From: Eretmocerus hayati
Taxonomy: Eukaryota > Arthropoda > Insecta > Hymenoptera > Aphelinidae
Assembly: GCA_029851415.1 (NCBI GenBank)
Contig: CM056742.1
Location: 50,942,954-51,006,953 of the forward strand
Length of the DNA: 64,000 bases
Direction: 5' to 3'
Part shown: positions 1 through 12,181 of the stretch, in pieces
Position numbering within the stretch: position 1 is the stretch's first letter
Layout of the letters: each line of letters opens with the position of its first letter
Position numbers and translations under genes: made by a program
The notes under the pieces: generated by a model
What the model was told of the DNA's origin: nothing
Database searches by the model: none
Seen by the model: only the letters and a program-made list of their open reading frames with translations

Positions 1-1247
1 CGTTTGTATCGAATAATTCTACGAGAAAACGATATATGGTCGTCAGTAAGGTCCCAGATTTCTTTTTGAGTGACCTTTTTCGATTTTATAGGTAGGAAAA
101 TGAACTTCCGTCACCATCAAAAAAATTACAAAATTTTTTTCGGACCCTGGTACACAACTCAAAATTATGTTTTCAACTTTTTTTTTGCAAAATTTTCGTA
201 ACTTTTTCACACTCAAATCTTTACAGTTCAAAATTTATCGCAGATGGAGGGACGCGGCTTGCCGCATCTGAAAGGCGAGCAAAAAACCTATCAAAAGCTA
301 CTTTGGAGTTCTGGTTCTCATGGAACCTAGATTATGTATGGATGATTCCGTGAAAGTCATCTTTTATTTTTTTTCTCAAAAAGCTATTTTTTTGAAAGAT
401 TTCGAGAAAAATTATTTTGAAAAGCTGAGGGAATTTCCTTCAAAATGACCACATGTCGAGCTTAAATCCGTTGATTTAAACAAAATTTACAATGACTTTT
501 GACAGCCACTACAAAAACCAGCTTGGTGCTAGGCACCATATTCGCTTCAGTCATTGCCTGGAAGCCTTCAAGTTTTCGTTCAAATCGTTCTTCATCATTC
601 GGGCGCTGGAACTCCGCTTCTAGTTGATGAAATTGAACTCAACAAGAGGTCATTTCAAAGGAAATTTCCTCAGCTTCTCAAAAAATTGGTTTTGGTATTC
701 TAAAATCTCGCGCATGCGCAGAAAGTTGAGGTTTTCTGTCATTCAAACTCAAAAAGCGCCCAGAAAACAGCTTAAAACCCACAAATGCAGAGTGGAAATA
801 TTTTATTCGTAGAGAACACAAATTTCTACATAAAAAAATGTACTTTTAAATCATCCAAAAGAATAGCTTTTTGAGAAAAAAATAAAAGATGATTTTCACG
901 GAATCATCCATATATAATCGAGATTCTATGAGAATCAGAACTCCAAAGTGATTTTTGATAGGTCTTTTGCTCACCTTTCAGATGCGCCAAACCGCGTCCC
1001 TCTATCTGCGGTAATTTTTGAGCTATAACGATTTGAGTGTGAAAAAGTTACGAAAATTTTGCTTAAAAAAATTGAAAACATAATTTTGATTCGTGTACCA
1101 GGGTCCGAAAAAAAGTTTGTAATTTTTTCATGGTGACGGAAGTTCATTTTTCAACCTATAAAATCGAGAAAGTTCACTTTAAAAGAGATCTGGGACCCTA
1201 CCTCCGACCATATATCGTTTTTTCGTGGAATTACTCATTTGTTGAAA
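1..1247. repeat. Long inverted repeat (foldback element 1)
   Basis: Bases 1 to about 450 reappear as their reverse complement at about 648-1247. Landmarks are the ATATATGGTCG block near 33 against CGACCATATAT near 1207, and GGACCCTGGTAC near 143 against GTACCAGGGTCC near 1095. The right arm carries about 130 extra bases near 690-820. The loop at about 450-648 is unique. I see no transposase. The left end lies at the window edge, so the arm may continue outside. It could be a foldback or MITE-type DNA element, or an inverted duplication. Confidence 0.8.
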
Positions 1248-2878
1248 TTTTTCATTCAACTTTGATGATTATCTGGGTACAGCGATCAATTCAAAACATT
1301 TCAAAAAGGCTACAGAAAATTTTTGAAGCCGAAAGATTGATTATAGTAGCCACAGCCATGACCTTTTCGTCGTGGGTATAATCCACCCAGGTGTGCCAGT
1401 TATTTTATGTGGCAGAAGTGCGCCAGCTAAGGGTTGAATATAGATACAACCAAATGTAAAATATTATTTTTACGGCAATCCTTGATTTGTACTGCAAGAG
1501 CTCGTGTCAATGACATTCACTTCCAGTACGGCTTGGATTCGAATCTACTTGAATGGCGAAGTTGTGGCTAGGATGGTTTCATAATTGAAGTACATCATTT
1601 CTCGATCACCGCGCACTTTCATCACGCTTTATTATCATCGGCCGATCTGATAAATCGAGCGAGTGACGAGCTCAGAATGATACGATTCGATGGTTTTCTT
1701 CATGAATTTGAAGTAAGTCGTATTCGAACTATTTTCTAAATGCTCATCATTAGGTGGAGTTTATGCCAAGACCTATCATTTTTTGTTATGTTTTTTTTTC
1801 TCAACTAATCAATTAATTAATTTTTTTTGTAATGTGCCCAACTCCGAAAGACAGGAATATAGATCGCGAGAGATGTAGATTGCTTTCTAGTGCCGTTAAG
1901 TATACCGATCCATTTCCGTTTCTGCATACAGAAATAATTGATAACCCACATGCATCCTTGAGCCTAATATGATGCAACTGAGGGGGTTTTCAGGATATCA
2001 GGAATTCTAGGTTAGGATGTCATTTGAATACAATGAAGTTGGAACAAATAATATATATTAAAAAGAATATGTACAAAAAAATTGAGTATGATATATTTGA
2101 TTGCCCTCAGGCCTTAGCTAATTCTCCACTACTTTAGGAAACTGTAATAATCCTAAAATTTGTTGATAAAAATACGATTCATCTGAAGCTACTTGAACGG
2201 AATAATACGGGTACTGGTCTCTTCATCTCAAGGACTCCTTGCGATAAGCAGCACTGTGACTGGCTAGTGAACTAGTTTGTCAGTGAACTCCTGACAGCGA
2301 CATTTGATGGAGCTCTCACCCAAATGTCTTCACCCCAGTCGGTTTTTGCGAGCGGGTCATACACGTTACAATATCGTAGCTGATTCTACGTATCTTGGTG
2401 CTCCTAGGATGCGAAGATCTAGGATGACTGCTAGCCGGAGCTCTTGGATGACATTCCTGCCTCGGTGCTCCCGAGGTCTGTCTATCACGACTCTAGAGCT
2501 CTTAAAGCCGAGATGGATCAAAGGAGTTAATACTTGGAGCTTCCAAGGATAACTAGTGAGTTTGGTCCGAGCTCCGGGCCGACTGCTTTGGCTTCTGCGG
2601 TTGGTCTGGTTTCTTTCCTTTGGTCCTCTGTTTCGCTTGTGAGAGAGATGGGTGTCCACCTGGCAGTGACTGGTGTAAGCATACAGTTGGTTTGGTGCCT
2701 GTAGCATTACTGCGCGGGCACGCCGATGCTTAGCGGGTTGCGGTAGTGTAGGGGTGCCCGTCGCAATGAATTAAGGAGGCGCCAGCGTTGGGTAACGTAT
2801 CACGAGCAGTTAGGGCCCCGCGCCTACCAACACAAGCGTCAGGCTACGAGACGCGCTCGCTCACCGACACAGATATGG
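1248..2878. other. No gene recognised
   Basis: Only short open frames without recognisable motifs occur here. The last 580 bases, from about 2300, are richer in G and C than the surroundings and directly precede foldback element 2. They may be decayed mobile DNA, but nothing identifies them. Confidence 0.4.
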
Positions 2879-4082
2879 CGCAGCCTCTTGGTAGAATCAG
2901 CCGTTTCATTTAAAAACGATTGATTCTACAATCGGGGAAAGGGGGTTAAAACCAGCCTTTTGGTCAAGCGGCTACCGTACCCCAGCCATTTGGTCAAATG
3001 GCGGATCATGTGCAGCCTTTTCATATTAGAACTTGCGTTTTTCAATATTTCGCGGTAGATTCGTGAACTCCAGCTCGTGAGAATTAGGAAATGAGGGTTG
3101 TATAAAGCTTGATACGTGAGTTATTACATGTGAGATAAATGATCGGTAAAACATGATGTTCAGACCCCGTGGGCATGATTTTTCACCGATTCTATATCTC
3201 AAAAGGTGATGAAACACTGGCCGCTTGGGATATTTTACGGGGTTGGTGAGCATATAGCCTCAAATTTTGATTTCATTCGATGAAAAAGCACTGACTTCTT
3301 CAGATAAAAACAGCTATCGCTCTGAAACGGGACAAGATATCGACAAGCGATTTAGCGCATTTGGAAGCCAAGACAGAAATTGATCAAAGTATACCTTAGA
3401 ATATGTTGTAAAAAGTCATGGTCTCGTACATAGACGCTTTCTGGAAAATCGCTATTTAGGTTTTCTTTCAGAAAGATATTGTCAAAAAATTGTGAAAACA
3501 TAAGTGTTATCAGAATTTTTCCAGAACCCTGTTTTGGAAAATGAAATTGAATAGCAATTTAGACGGAATCTTCGAATGTACTGAACTTATCGTCTATGTC
3601 TCTTTCCGGATCAGAGCTATAGCTCTTTCGATGCGAAGATGTCAACGCCTCGTGTCAGCGCTTTTTCATCGAAAAAAATCAAAATTCAAACCAATCTGTT
3701 CACCAGCTGGGCAAAAAAATTTTCTTGGGTCCCGACGGTCAGTTTTTGACCACGTTTTACGATATCAAATCGGTGAAAAATCATGCGCAGAAGATCTGGA
3801 CATCATGTTATACCGATCATTCATCTCACACGGAATTACTCATCTGTCATTCCTCAGATTGTTCCCATTACCTCATTTTCACGAGCTCAAGTTCACGAAC
3901 CTCCCGCCAAATATTGAAAAAAACAAGTTTTTATATGAAAGGGCTGCGCGTGTTCCGCCGTTTGACCAAATGGCTGGGGTACGGTAGCCGTTTGACCAAA
4001 AGGCTGGTTTTAGCCCGCCCGATCGCAGAATCAATCGTTTTCAAATGAAAAGGCTGATTCTATCGACTAGCAAAAGGCTGCG
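2879..4082. mobile_element. Foldback element 2 (long terminal inverted repeats)
   Basis: The ends are inverted copies: CGCAGCCTCTTGG at 2879 against a matching GGCTGCG end at 4082. The arms run about 2879-3370 and 3590-4082 around a loop of about 220 bp. Inside each arm the motif CAGCCTTTTGGTCAA and variants recur several times and in both orientations. No transposase was seen, so this is probably a non-autonomous DNA element. I could not define a target-site duplication. Confidence 0.75.
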
Positions 4083-6420
4083 ACACATACACAACCCAAG
4101 CCCGCGCTCGCGCAAGCGTGCAGCGGTCGAGCAGCTACTGCACACCTGTTTTCCGACGGTTTTGATACTTTCGAATGTTTTCCTGCCTTCTACACGTCGG
4201 CAACATGCATGTTTCTGAATGATATTCCATTTGTCTATAAATGATGCACGCTTGGACAAGTTGCTCGTCGCGGTAACACTGTTAAATTTTGAGATATGAC
4301 TCATTTCGTGGTCATCGCCTATCAGACGCCGTGTTAAATTCCAATACTTTGGACATTTTCTTCTCAAAAATAAGGTCGGCAACCTGCATATTTCAAAACT
4401 GCAATAGATTCGTTTCATCACGGAGTATGTGACATAGTTTTTCCCAAGTCAAAATAACTGAAAAAGTTGGGGCGCTGGTGCCTCCTCAAGCATTCATCCG
4501 TTGAAACTCGCAAAAATACTCAAGTCTTCGAGACATCTCAATACGTGCGTTCGAATTCGCTAATCAGAACATGCACTGTTAACTTCAAAAGCTAGCTCAT
4601 TATGATAATTATCTCAAAATCTGCCCATTGGTTCTTTTTGCTCCCATTTACACTTTTGACGAGCGTATTTTGATCTATCAATCCCTCAAATCTCGTCAAA
4701 ATTCACCCAGAGCCACCAACAATATATTTTGGCGGGGTTCTTCAGTTCAAGCCGAGATTGAGGGCGAAACTGGTAGCTCATGAATGACTGAGCGACATAC
4801 AAACGCAGAACTATTTTACGCAGATAATAAGTATGGAAGTCGAACTGATCTTCAATGATTTATAACCGACCAGTTGCAACGTAGCCACCGAGATTTTCTT
4901 ACTTATACATATAAGTGAAAGTACGTGTCATGGATAACATTCCCATGGGTTAGATGACGGAGACAAGAAACGATTTTCGTGAATTCAGCTCGAAGTTTGG
5001 CATTTTTTCAAAAAAATTCTCAGCTTCAACAGACTGCAGTGGCTCTCAGTGAAAGTATAATCATCTTTTACCCCTGCCAAATTGTCAGTATTGTCTTGAA
5101 AATATATTGTATTGGTCTTGAGTGCAGTCTCGGTAAAGTTCTGAAATGACTACGGGATAATTTTGATTATTGATCTTCTTAAGAGCAAGCTCACTCCGAC
5201 AACAACCCGAAAATCGCTTGAATTCGCTCTCATTCTACCCCCTCGAAATCTCTGAGCTCAATCATCGCTCTCAAGCATTTTTTTTTCTCAAAAGTACTAC
5301 CCTTTAGGCGAAGCCGTAGTCGGCCGCCATGTTGAATATATGATGAGTCAGACCGGAATCCGTTCTGTAAATATCTCGAATTTGATTTGATGAAAATACA
5401 TGGAGTCATCGAATTCCGTAGGCATCAATGGAATGCATGTCAGAATCGCGCTGTGGAGACAAAATCGATGAAAATCGAAATGAAAAATTCAATATGGCGG
5501 CAAATGACGGCCTCGGCTCAACAGATGGAATGCGCTGAAGTACGTCCAAAAAAGTTGAGTTGATCCGGAGCTATAATTTTTCGTGCAAAAGCTTTTCATA
5601 GGGACTGAAATGGCCCATTTATGGACTCAATGGCCAACGGGGGTATTCCTGAAGATCTCAAGAAAAGTGATGTCAACTGCAGAATTTTTTTCGGGTTTTT
5701 CCCAGACCCTCTTGGTGACAGAATTTGTCGCCATTCTCCGAAATGGCTCCTTTGCATCAGTTGTGGAGACATCTTGAGATTTTATGTTTGTTATTGATTG
5801 TGTGCAGCTAACCCGAGCTCTTCAGGATCCTCATCAAAAGTCAAGGCTAGCCTCGAATTATTAACATCGCATTTTAGATTATTCAAATCCATTTCGTAAA
5901 GGGGTTCCGAGCTTTGCGGTAATGACATTCATGTGGATGAGTCATTTCTCTTATTTTTGAATGTCTCAGCGAACCTTGAAGAATTTGCTTTCAATTACAA
6001 GTCCATAAAAACAAATTGCTCCATATTTATAGTTCTCCACTTTTTGCTAAATTTTGAGAAATGTAAATAGACAGCTTAACTTATGATGAACCTTATATTT
6101 TTGTGAGATGATATGATATGTTTCATACATGCATGGTATGTTATTTTATATCATATGATGAAGGAATTCATCCATGGCATTGTCTAGCTCGGTAATCAGG
6201 GAGGACATTTTCGATGATTACTTGGTGTCTTTGGTTCAATCTCGATATAGTTAATGGTTCATCTTCAAGTGATCCATCCAAATACGAGAGAAATTTGAAG
6301 AAAAGCTCTCGTTATGGAATTTTGAACCCTTGGCAACGTATGCTATTACAGAATACTAATCATCAGACGTGACGAGCAGGGTGTCTGTACTAAGGAAAAC
6401 TTTGGTTTTATCATGTTCTG
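4083..6420. other. No gene recognised
   Basis: AT-rich DNA with only short open frames that lack motifs. Bases 5540-5775 resemble 38500-38790 weakly: a TTTTTCCCAGACCC-like block followed by a CTCCGAAATG block occurs in both. They may be two old copies of one dispersed repeat. Confidence 0.35.
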
Positions 6421-6573
6421 CACTGTAAAAAAAAATTTCGAAAAACTTCAACCAGTTTCTTCAACCATTTGGTTGAATTTTCAACCAAATGGTTGAATTT
6501 TCCATTCAACCATCTGGTTGAATTTTTCATTCAACCAATTGGTTGAAGTTTTTCGAAAAAATTTTTCACAGTG
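6421..6573. mobile_element. 153-bp MITE with CACTGT termini
   Basis: The ends are CACTGTAAAAA and TTTTTCACAGTG, with near-perfect inverted arms that include TTTCGAAAAACTTCAACCA. The centre is a string of TTCAACCAAWTGGTTGAA half-palindromes that repeat in both orientations, so the element can fold into several alternative hairpins. No coding capacity. The flanking TG dinucleotides might be a target duplication, but this is too short to be convincing. Confidence 0.75.
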
Positions 6574-7399
6574 TGCAGTTGTTATCCTCATACTCGACTA
6601 GCTCTTTTCCCGCAGCAGTGATACATCTCTCAACAAGTATTAATTTACAGAAAAGAACAAATTCGAAACTGGTCGAAAGATTTTGGAGACTAGAAAAATT
6701 GAAGCAGAGCAACACATGGAAGTGACTACGCAAAATCAAGACGAAGATTGCGAAGCAGCAGTAGCTGTCGATATAGTGTGAGCTTGAAATGAGTGACCTT
6801 TGAACGACTTCAAATGAACGAAGATGCATCATGTCAAGGACAACCATAGATGGCCAATATCCGAATACTCTCAACAGACTCACGCTCTTTTCATGGTAGA
6901 CTATTATACATATTTACACATTCTAAAATTATCTTCCAAAGCTCTTTTTCCTAAAAGATTGGATTGAACTCACAGATCTTGATTCCCGCGATCTTTATGG
7001 TAATTTTGAATGGACTGTCACAAAAGTTGCTCGAGAATAAAAGAGGCAAAATCATTTTGGTCTAATGTTTTTCTAAATCTTCCTTTTTCTTATTTATTAA
7101 TATTCTGGGCGAGCATTCTGGGTCAAAAAAGTGCTATCCACACCACTGAAGGACTCCACGGGCTCAAAACCGATTAAAATTTCAGGGAACGTAGAATAGG
7201 CCTCGTACAGTGAGAGTCATTTTTACTAATTTTAAAATTCGGCCGAACGAGTTTTCTGAAAATGGGCTGGAAACTTTGAGATGCTCGATAAACCTCAATA
7301 ACCATATAAAATACTCAAGTATGGCCTGAAACAAGATGATAGAACCTTGAAAGGCATGAAATATTGATATGGATATATGAAAATAAACATATTGCTAAT
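6574..7399. other. No gene recognised
   Basis: AT-rich spacer between the CACTGT MITE and the retrotransposon remnant. Open frames are short and carry no motif I recognise. Confidence 0.35.
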
Positions 7400-7429
7400 G
7401 GGTCCTGCAGGACCCACCAGATGCCGATG

Positions 7430-8985
7430 GGTCGTTGATTGAATAATTAAAGAATCTTGGCGTTGGAGGTCAGTTGTTACGTTGGTTCTCGTCTTATTTA
7501 GGTTATCGAGATTAAAAAGTTTGATTTTGAAATTCTTTTTGCGATCCGTCTTTGGTTGACTCTGGTGTGCCACAAAGACCCCATTTGGGAACCTTGTTAT
7601 TCATTCAATTCATCAATGATCTCCCAAAAGTTATCCATCATTCTAAATTGTTGATTCATGCAGATGTCGTAAAGATATTCAAAAGAATCAGTTCCCCTTT
7701 GGATGCATCTAAACTGAAAAGAGATCTGGATGAAATTCTGAATTGGTCGCATAGGAACAGACTGTTCTGAAACATAAGTGAATGTTGCTACATCAGTTTC
7801 GGGAAGAATCGTGAAAAATTTCAGTTTACTTGATAAATTGGATGATCGATTTCTGGATTCGGTATTCACTGTCAGAGATCTTGGAATAATTTTTGATTCG
7901 CATCCAAAGTTTGATCTTCGTATAGAATATAAAGTGAACAAGTTCATGAGAATTTTTGTATACATCACTCGAATAATCAAAGATTTCAGGAGTCCCGAAT
8001 CGATCAAATACCTGTTCCAGTTGTTGGTAAAAGCAATTTTGAATCATGGTTCTCAATGCAAATTTGGTCACCATCTCAGGGTTATCTAATGGAAAAACTT
8101 GTATATCTACAGTACGAATTGCTCGGAGCTTTAGCTTTCAAGGAAGGGATGAATTTTCATCGATTTGATCATGATTATCAAGATTTTTCCAGTTTCTCCA
8201 AAGTATTGACAATCTCATCCCAATTTGGATATGATGATTTGAATTGTCATGTTGATTCACTCGTGTTGATTCAATGATATGAAATGGTAATCGGCTGCTG
8301 TACGAGTCACTGGTGTTATTTATAGGCATAAACAACATTTCGACGACTAGTTTGTCATCCTCATCAGATCTGGACATTTTTGTGTACACAGATGTTATCC
8401 GAGAACTATGAGTGAATCACAATACAACTTTTTCCGCTATAAATACCTTCGAGAGCAGCTTATTTATAAAGAAAAAAGTTGTATTGTGATTCGTCCGTAG
8501 TTCTCGGATAACATCTGTGTACAAAAATTTTCAGACCTGATGGAGACCACAAACTAATCGTCGAAATGTTGTTTATTCCAATGAATAACACCAGTGACTA
8601 GTACAGCAGCCGATTATCATTTCATACCATATAATGCTTTGACTTTGATTTACCTGATTCTCAAAGAAGATCTTCATGTTCCTGATATAAGGCACAATTA
8701 CTAGCTACAATTCAAGATGTCTTCAATCTATTAATACTATTTTTGCGAGGTCTAAGTTTCGTTTCAATTCCCCTCTAATTCGATGTGTAAGAGGATGGAA
8801 CCATTTGAGTCTGGATTTTCAATCAATAGGCCATGAATTAACTTTTAAAAGTTCTCTGTAATTATCTATTTTGAAGCATTACCCCAATTGTTGAATTTAG
8901 AGAATTTACATTTCTGTGATTGTTACACCTATCTAGTGATGTATTAAATTTGTACTAATTTTGTATTTGGGCAGTCATGCCTGTT
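7430..8985 (+). pseudogene. Non-LTR retrotransposon remnant, 3' half of RT (jockey/CR1-like)
   Basis: Three overlapping frames together give the end of a reverse transcriptase and its C-terminal region. Recognisable blocks are SGVPQ (RT block 5) near 7560, LLFIQFINDLP near 7600, and LLIHADVVKIF near 7650, where the catalytic YADD-like box is degraded to HADV. Downstream come RDLGIIFDS near 7880, ILNHGSQ near 8035, and a typical terminal segment near 8740-8860 (FARSKFRFNSPL-like and WNHLSLDF-like). Frameshifts and stops show that the copy is dead. The 5' half is missing. A 345-bp palindrome at 8280-8624 interrupts it. The family is inferred from motif order. An exact clade would need a phylogeny. 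Confidence 0.8.
8280..8624. mobile_element. 345-bp palindromic element inserted at TA
   Basis: Ends TGAAATGGTAATCGGCTGC and its near-perfect reverse complement, each flanked by TA. The arms are about 160 bp and include CATCTGTGTACA and TTGTATTGTGATTC in both orientations around a short loop. The host is the retrotransposon remnant, whose reading continues on both sides. A TA target duplication and no coding capacity suit a Tc1/mariner-type MITE. Superfamily is inferred from the TA site only. Confidence 0.8.
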
Positions 8986-9490
8986 TATAGTATTAAAGAA
9001 ATTAATTAATAATTTCGCTTCTCCTGGCGCTGGCGGTGATTTTGCCGAGTTAGGAATGTCAACCTCCCATGTTTACTGTATATGAATTCGACGTAAAATT
9101 GCTCATTGTAGGTAACTTCGAGTAAAAAATCACTTTTTGGCAAAATTGAGACAGTTCGGCTCTGGTGGATCGAGATTCGACAAACATACATATGTACACC
9201 TGGTGACAACGAATATTTTTCGCATGTATCGAACCTTATGCTTCCAAGACAACGGAGGAGTGGGGTGGTGTCGGTAAATAACATTGGTTGGGAAGCGTGA
9301 GTTGTTCGATTTTGGAAAGTGTCCGTTGCCACCAAGAAAACAAGCTTCAGAATGAGACGGAGTCCGTTGAAAAATGTTTAGGTGAACCAGAAATACAAGC
9401 AAAGTTAACGAAAATACACACATACATATGGCCACAAACAAGGTTCAGTTGAAAATAATTCACTGACTGTGCTATGTATTGGGAAATGGA
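8986..9490. other. No gene recognised
   Basis: Spacer downstream of the retrotransposon remnant. It has short open frames only and no motif. Confidence 0.3.
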
Positions 9491-9600
9491 TGTATAGGGG
9501 TACCATTTGATAGATCTCGGCGAGTAGAATGAGATAGATCAATGTTCCTTTAGGTAAGGATTGAGCTAGGGGGTCAGAAAAGGTAAGTTCAAAAATTTTT
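9491..9600 (+). repeat. Direct repeat, copy 1 of 2
   Basis: About 110 bp starting TGTATAGGGGTACCATTT and containing TAGATCTCGGCGAG. It is repeated in the same orientation at about 10313-10425. The block between the copies holds a TTCAAGAGATATCGCGTG segment followed by ACAGACACACATACATACGG, a style of sequence often seen in dispersed insect repeats. Confidence 0.7.
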
Positions 9601-10042
9601 CATGAAGAAATTTGAGGAAGTAAAGTAAAATTCATATGAAAAAGATTATTTGTATCAATATGGGTCGGCGAATAATCGTCAAAGATGACTGGGCCCGCCG
9701 CCCGAGAAAGCTGAATAATGTGTCAAAATTTCAGAGAGATCCATGAAGGCGTTGGCCAAATTTCGAGTGACATAGAACGTGAGATAAAAAAGTTCAATTT
9801 GAAAGAATGAAAATTTTTATCGAAATTCCGTATTAATCAATCTCTTGAGAACGATCAAAGAATACTTGGACAACAATGAGTGACCGTTTATATTGGGAAT
9901 CGGAGGTGTTAGAACATTTGGACCAACATGGTCTGAAAATGGTGTTGAAATTTAGGCAATCAGTTGAACGTGGGATAGATAGATAGATATATATCCTTTA
10001 TTCGTCATACGACAAAAATACACCTACATATTTTCATATGTG

Positions 10043-10044
<2 letters not shown>

Positions 10045-10093
<49 letters not shown>
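10045..10093. repeat. (AT)n microsatellite
   Basis: An uninterrupted AT dinucleotide run of about 49 bp, followed by AATTGGGAGAGGGAG. A very similar run and flank occurs at 62579, so the microsatellite probably belongs to a dispersed element. Confidence 0.95.
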
Positions 10094-10096
<3 letters not shown>

Positions 10097-10312
10097 GGGA
10101 GAGGGAGTATTGAGAGTATAGAGCTGTCAAGAAACTGGGCTCATCGCTGATCAATTTAGAACAAACCCTCAAAGTTTGAAGAAGATTGATCCAGGGGTTC
10201 AAGAGATATCGCGTGACAAAGAGAAGACAACATACAGACACACATACATACGGACATAAGCAATGTGTGTTTGAAAATATTCCACAGAGAGCGTTGTGCA
10301 TGTCGGGGGGAA

Positions 10313-10425
10313 TGTATAGGGGTACCATTTTATAGATCTCGGCGAGAAAAATAAAATAGACTCACCTTTATTTGTCTATTGCTGGAATTAAGTGGGTCAA
10401 AAATGGGAAATTCGGAAAATTTTCT
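10313..10425 (+). repeat. Direct repeat, copy 2 of 2
   Basis: Second copy of the TGTATAGGGGTACCATTT repeat found at 9491, about 820 bp downstream in the same orientation. Together the two could be the ends of one unit or two insertions of one family. Confidence 0.7.
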
Positions 10426-10740
10426 TTCAAAAATTTCCGCACAGATACAATACTTTCTCTTCGAGAAAGCAAAAGTGGCGTAATTGGCGTTTCGCTGTTC
10501 AATCGCGTCTTAATTTTGATGAAAACTTGATGGCTCGTGCCGGAACCTAATATCTTATTTTTTTTCATATCCACGTGTACATATAAAAATCCACCTTTTG
10601 GGTACTAGGGCGCATCAATTCGCGAAAAACTCATCTTTTCGGCCCCCCCCCCTACTACCCATTATAGAGCAAAATAGATAATGAAATCGGAAGGTTCCGA
10701 CAACTCTACGGCGGTATGACGCTAATTGTTGGAGTGTGTA

Positions 10741-11465
10741 CAGTCTGGACTTGTTATACGCGGTTTCAGTATACGCGATTTAGCTTATACGCGGTTTCTT
10801 AATGAGTCCATTCCTCATTTCGCGCGGTCATGAAATATTTATACGCGGTTGCAACACCGTAATTCTGAAGGTGTTTTGTGCGCATTAAATCTCGAAATAT
10901 GCACAAAGACCATAATGAGACTGATAAGATCCTGGTAGCAACGTTCCACGTCACGAAGTATTGTTCATCATTCAGTGTGTATACATACATTGATGCAGTT
11001 GCATCTTACAGTTGTTTATAATATGATCTATAAGGGTTATAACCTCTGTCCGTATATTTTGTAGCAATATCCATTTTTGGTAATATCTATTGTTGTACAT
11101 TTTACAAAAATCGGCGATTGTTACTCCCGAGAAACCAAAGCATGATTTCATATCCTTGTGAATGAATTTTCTATTGAGAAATATCATACCTAAAAAATTC
11201 TCACTCTCTTCTGATCAAAAGATTGACTTCTCTCAAAATGTCTCTCGGACTCTGTACACGCGGTTTCTACATGCTAGACCTCTTGCTAGACAGGTATAAA
11301 ATGCATAATTTCCATAAGCACAATGGTCAAGTATACGCGGTCTGGTCGGTCGCTGGAACGTATCCCCATGTTTCCCATAAGCGCGATGTATCAGTATACG
11401 CGGATTCCTTATACGCAAAGCCCTCTTAGAACGCAGCCTCCGCGTATAATAACGTGTCCTGACTG
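10741..11465. mobile_element. Non-autonomous pogo/Tigger-like element, TA flanked
   Basis: The left end is CAGTCTGGACTTGTTATACG and the right end is its diverged reverse complement, ending GTCCTGACTG. TA sits on both sides (10739-10740 and 11466-11467). The motif TATACGCGGTTTC and variants occurs at least seven times in the terminal 100 bp on each side, as subterminal repeats. CAGT ends with a TA duplication and TATACGCGG-type termini are typical of pogo/Tigger elements in the Tc1/mariner superfamily. No transposase frame is present, so this is a non-autonomous copy. Confidence 0.75.
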
Positions 11466-11467
11466 TA

Positions 11468-12181
11468 TTCTGCACGTTAAACGTTCCAAAAGAGACTCGA
11501 ACGAGGAGTTGAGAAATGGGTGAAAACGGAAGAACTCGATAATGACTCCAAATTAAGATAGTTATCGAAGCGAATCAGTTGGGACTTTGATTGAATAAGG
11601 TTTGTTAACTATAGAACATGTTGAGGACCCCCCCCTCCCCCATAACGTTTTTCTTGACACTTTTATGCCACTAATCCGACCTCACAGCCCACCGGGAACA
11701 GTATATGAAGATAACCTTGAAACTTTTGGATTCTGGCCTAGAAACCGAAGCAATGGCAATAATCGAACTAGATGTCCTGTTCAGCCTCATTGGTGGTGTA
11801 CATTGATAGGATCATATGCACAAAAGGGCTAAGGAAATGTTCGAAAAATCATAATCGTAATGAAGTACAAGCTCGACTGATTGTCTCATTGTCTCTTTAT
11901 GCATTATCCAATAAACAGGAGCTGCATAGACCTAACTTGAGTGAGTGGCACTCTGAACCGCGTTATAGTCTGAGTGGAGGGAAACCATCATGATACTTCC
12001 AGGCTACGGAAAACATATCCACAATGTTTAGAAGTATAGATATATTCGACCTGCAGCTGGTACATCCCTAAGACTCATCGGCTCAGTAACCCGGTACAAG
12101 ATCTACCGACCCACCCTCCCAACCCTATGGTTTGACATGACCCATCTGCAACCGTTACCAGGTCACCTTTTTGATTCCTCA
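11468..12181. other. No gene recognised
   Basis: Spacer between the pogo-like element and the 2.8 kb palindrome. It includes a C-rich stretch near 11629-11641. No coding motif. Confidence 0.3.
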
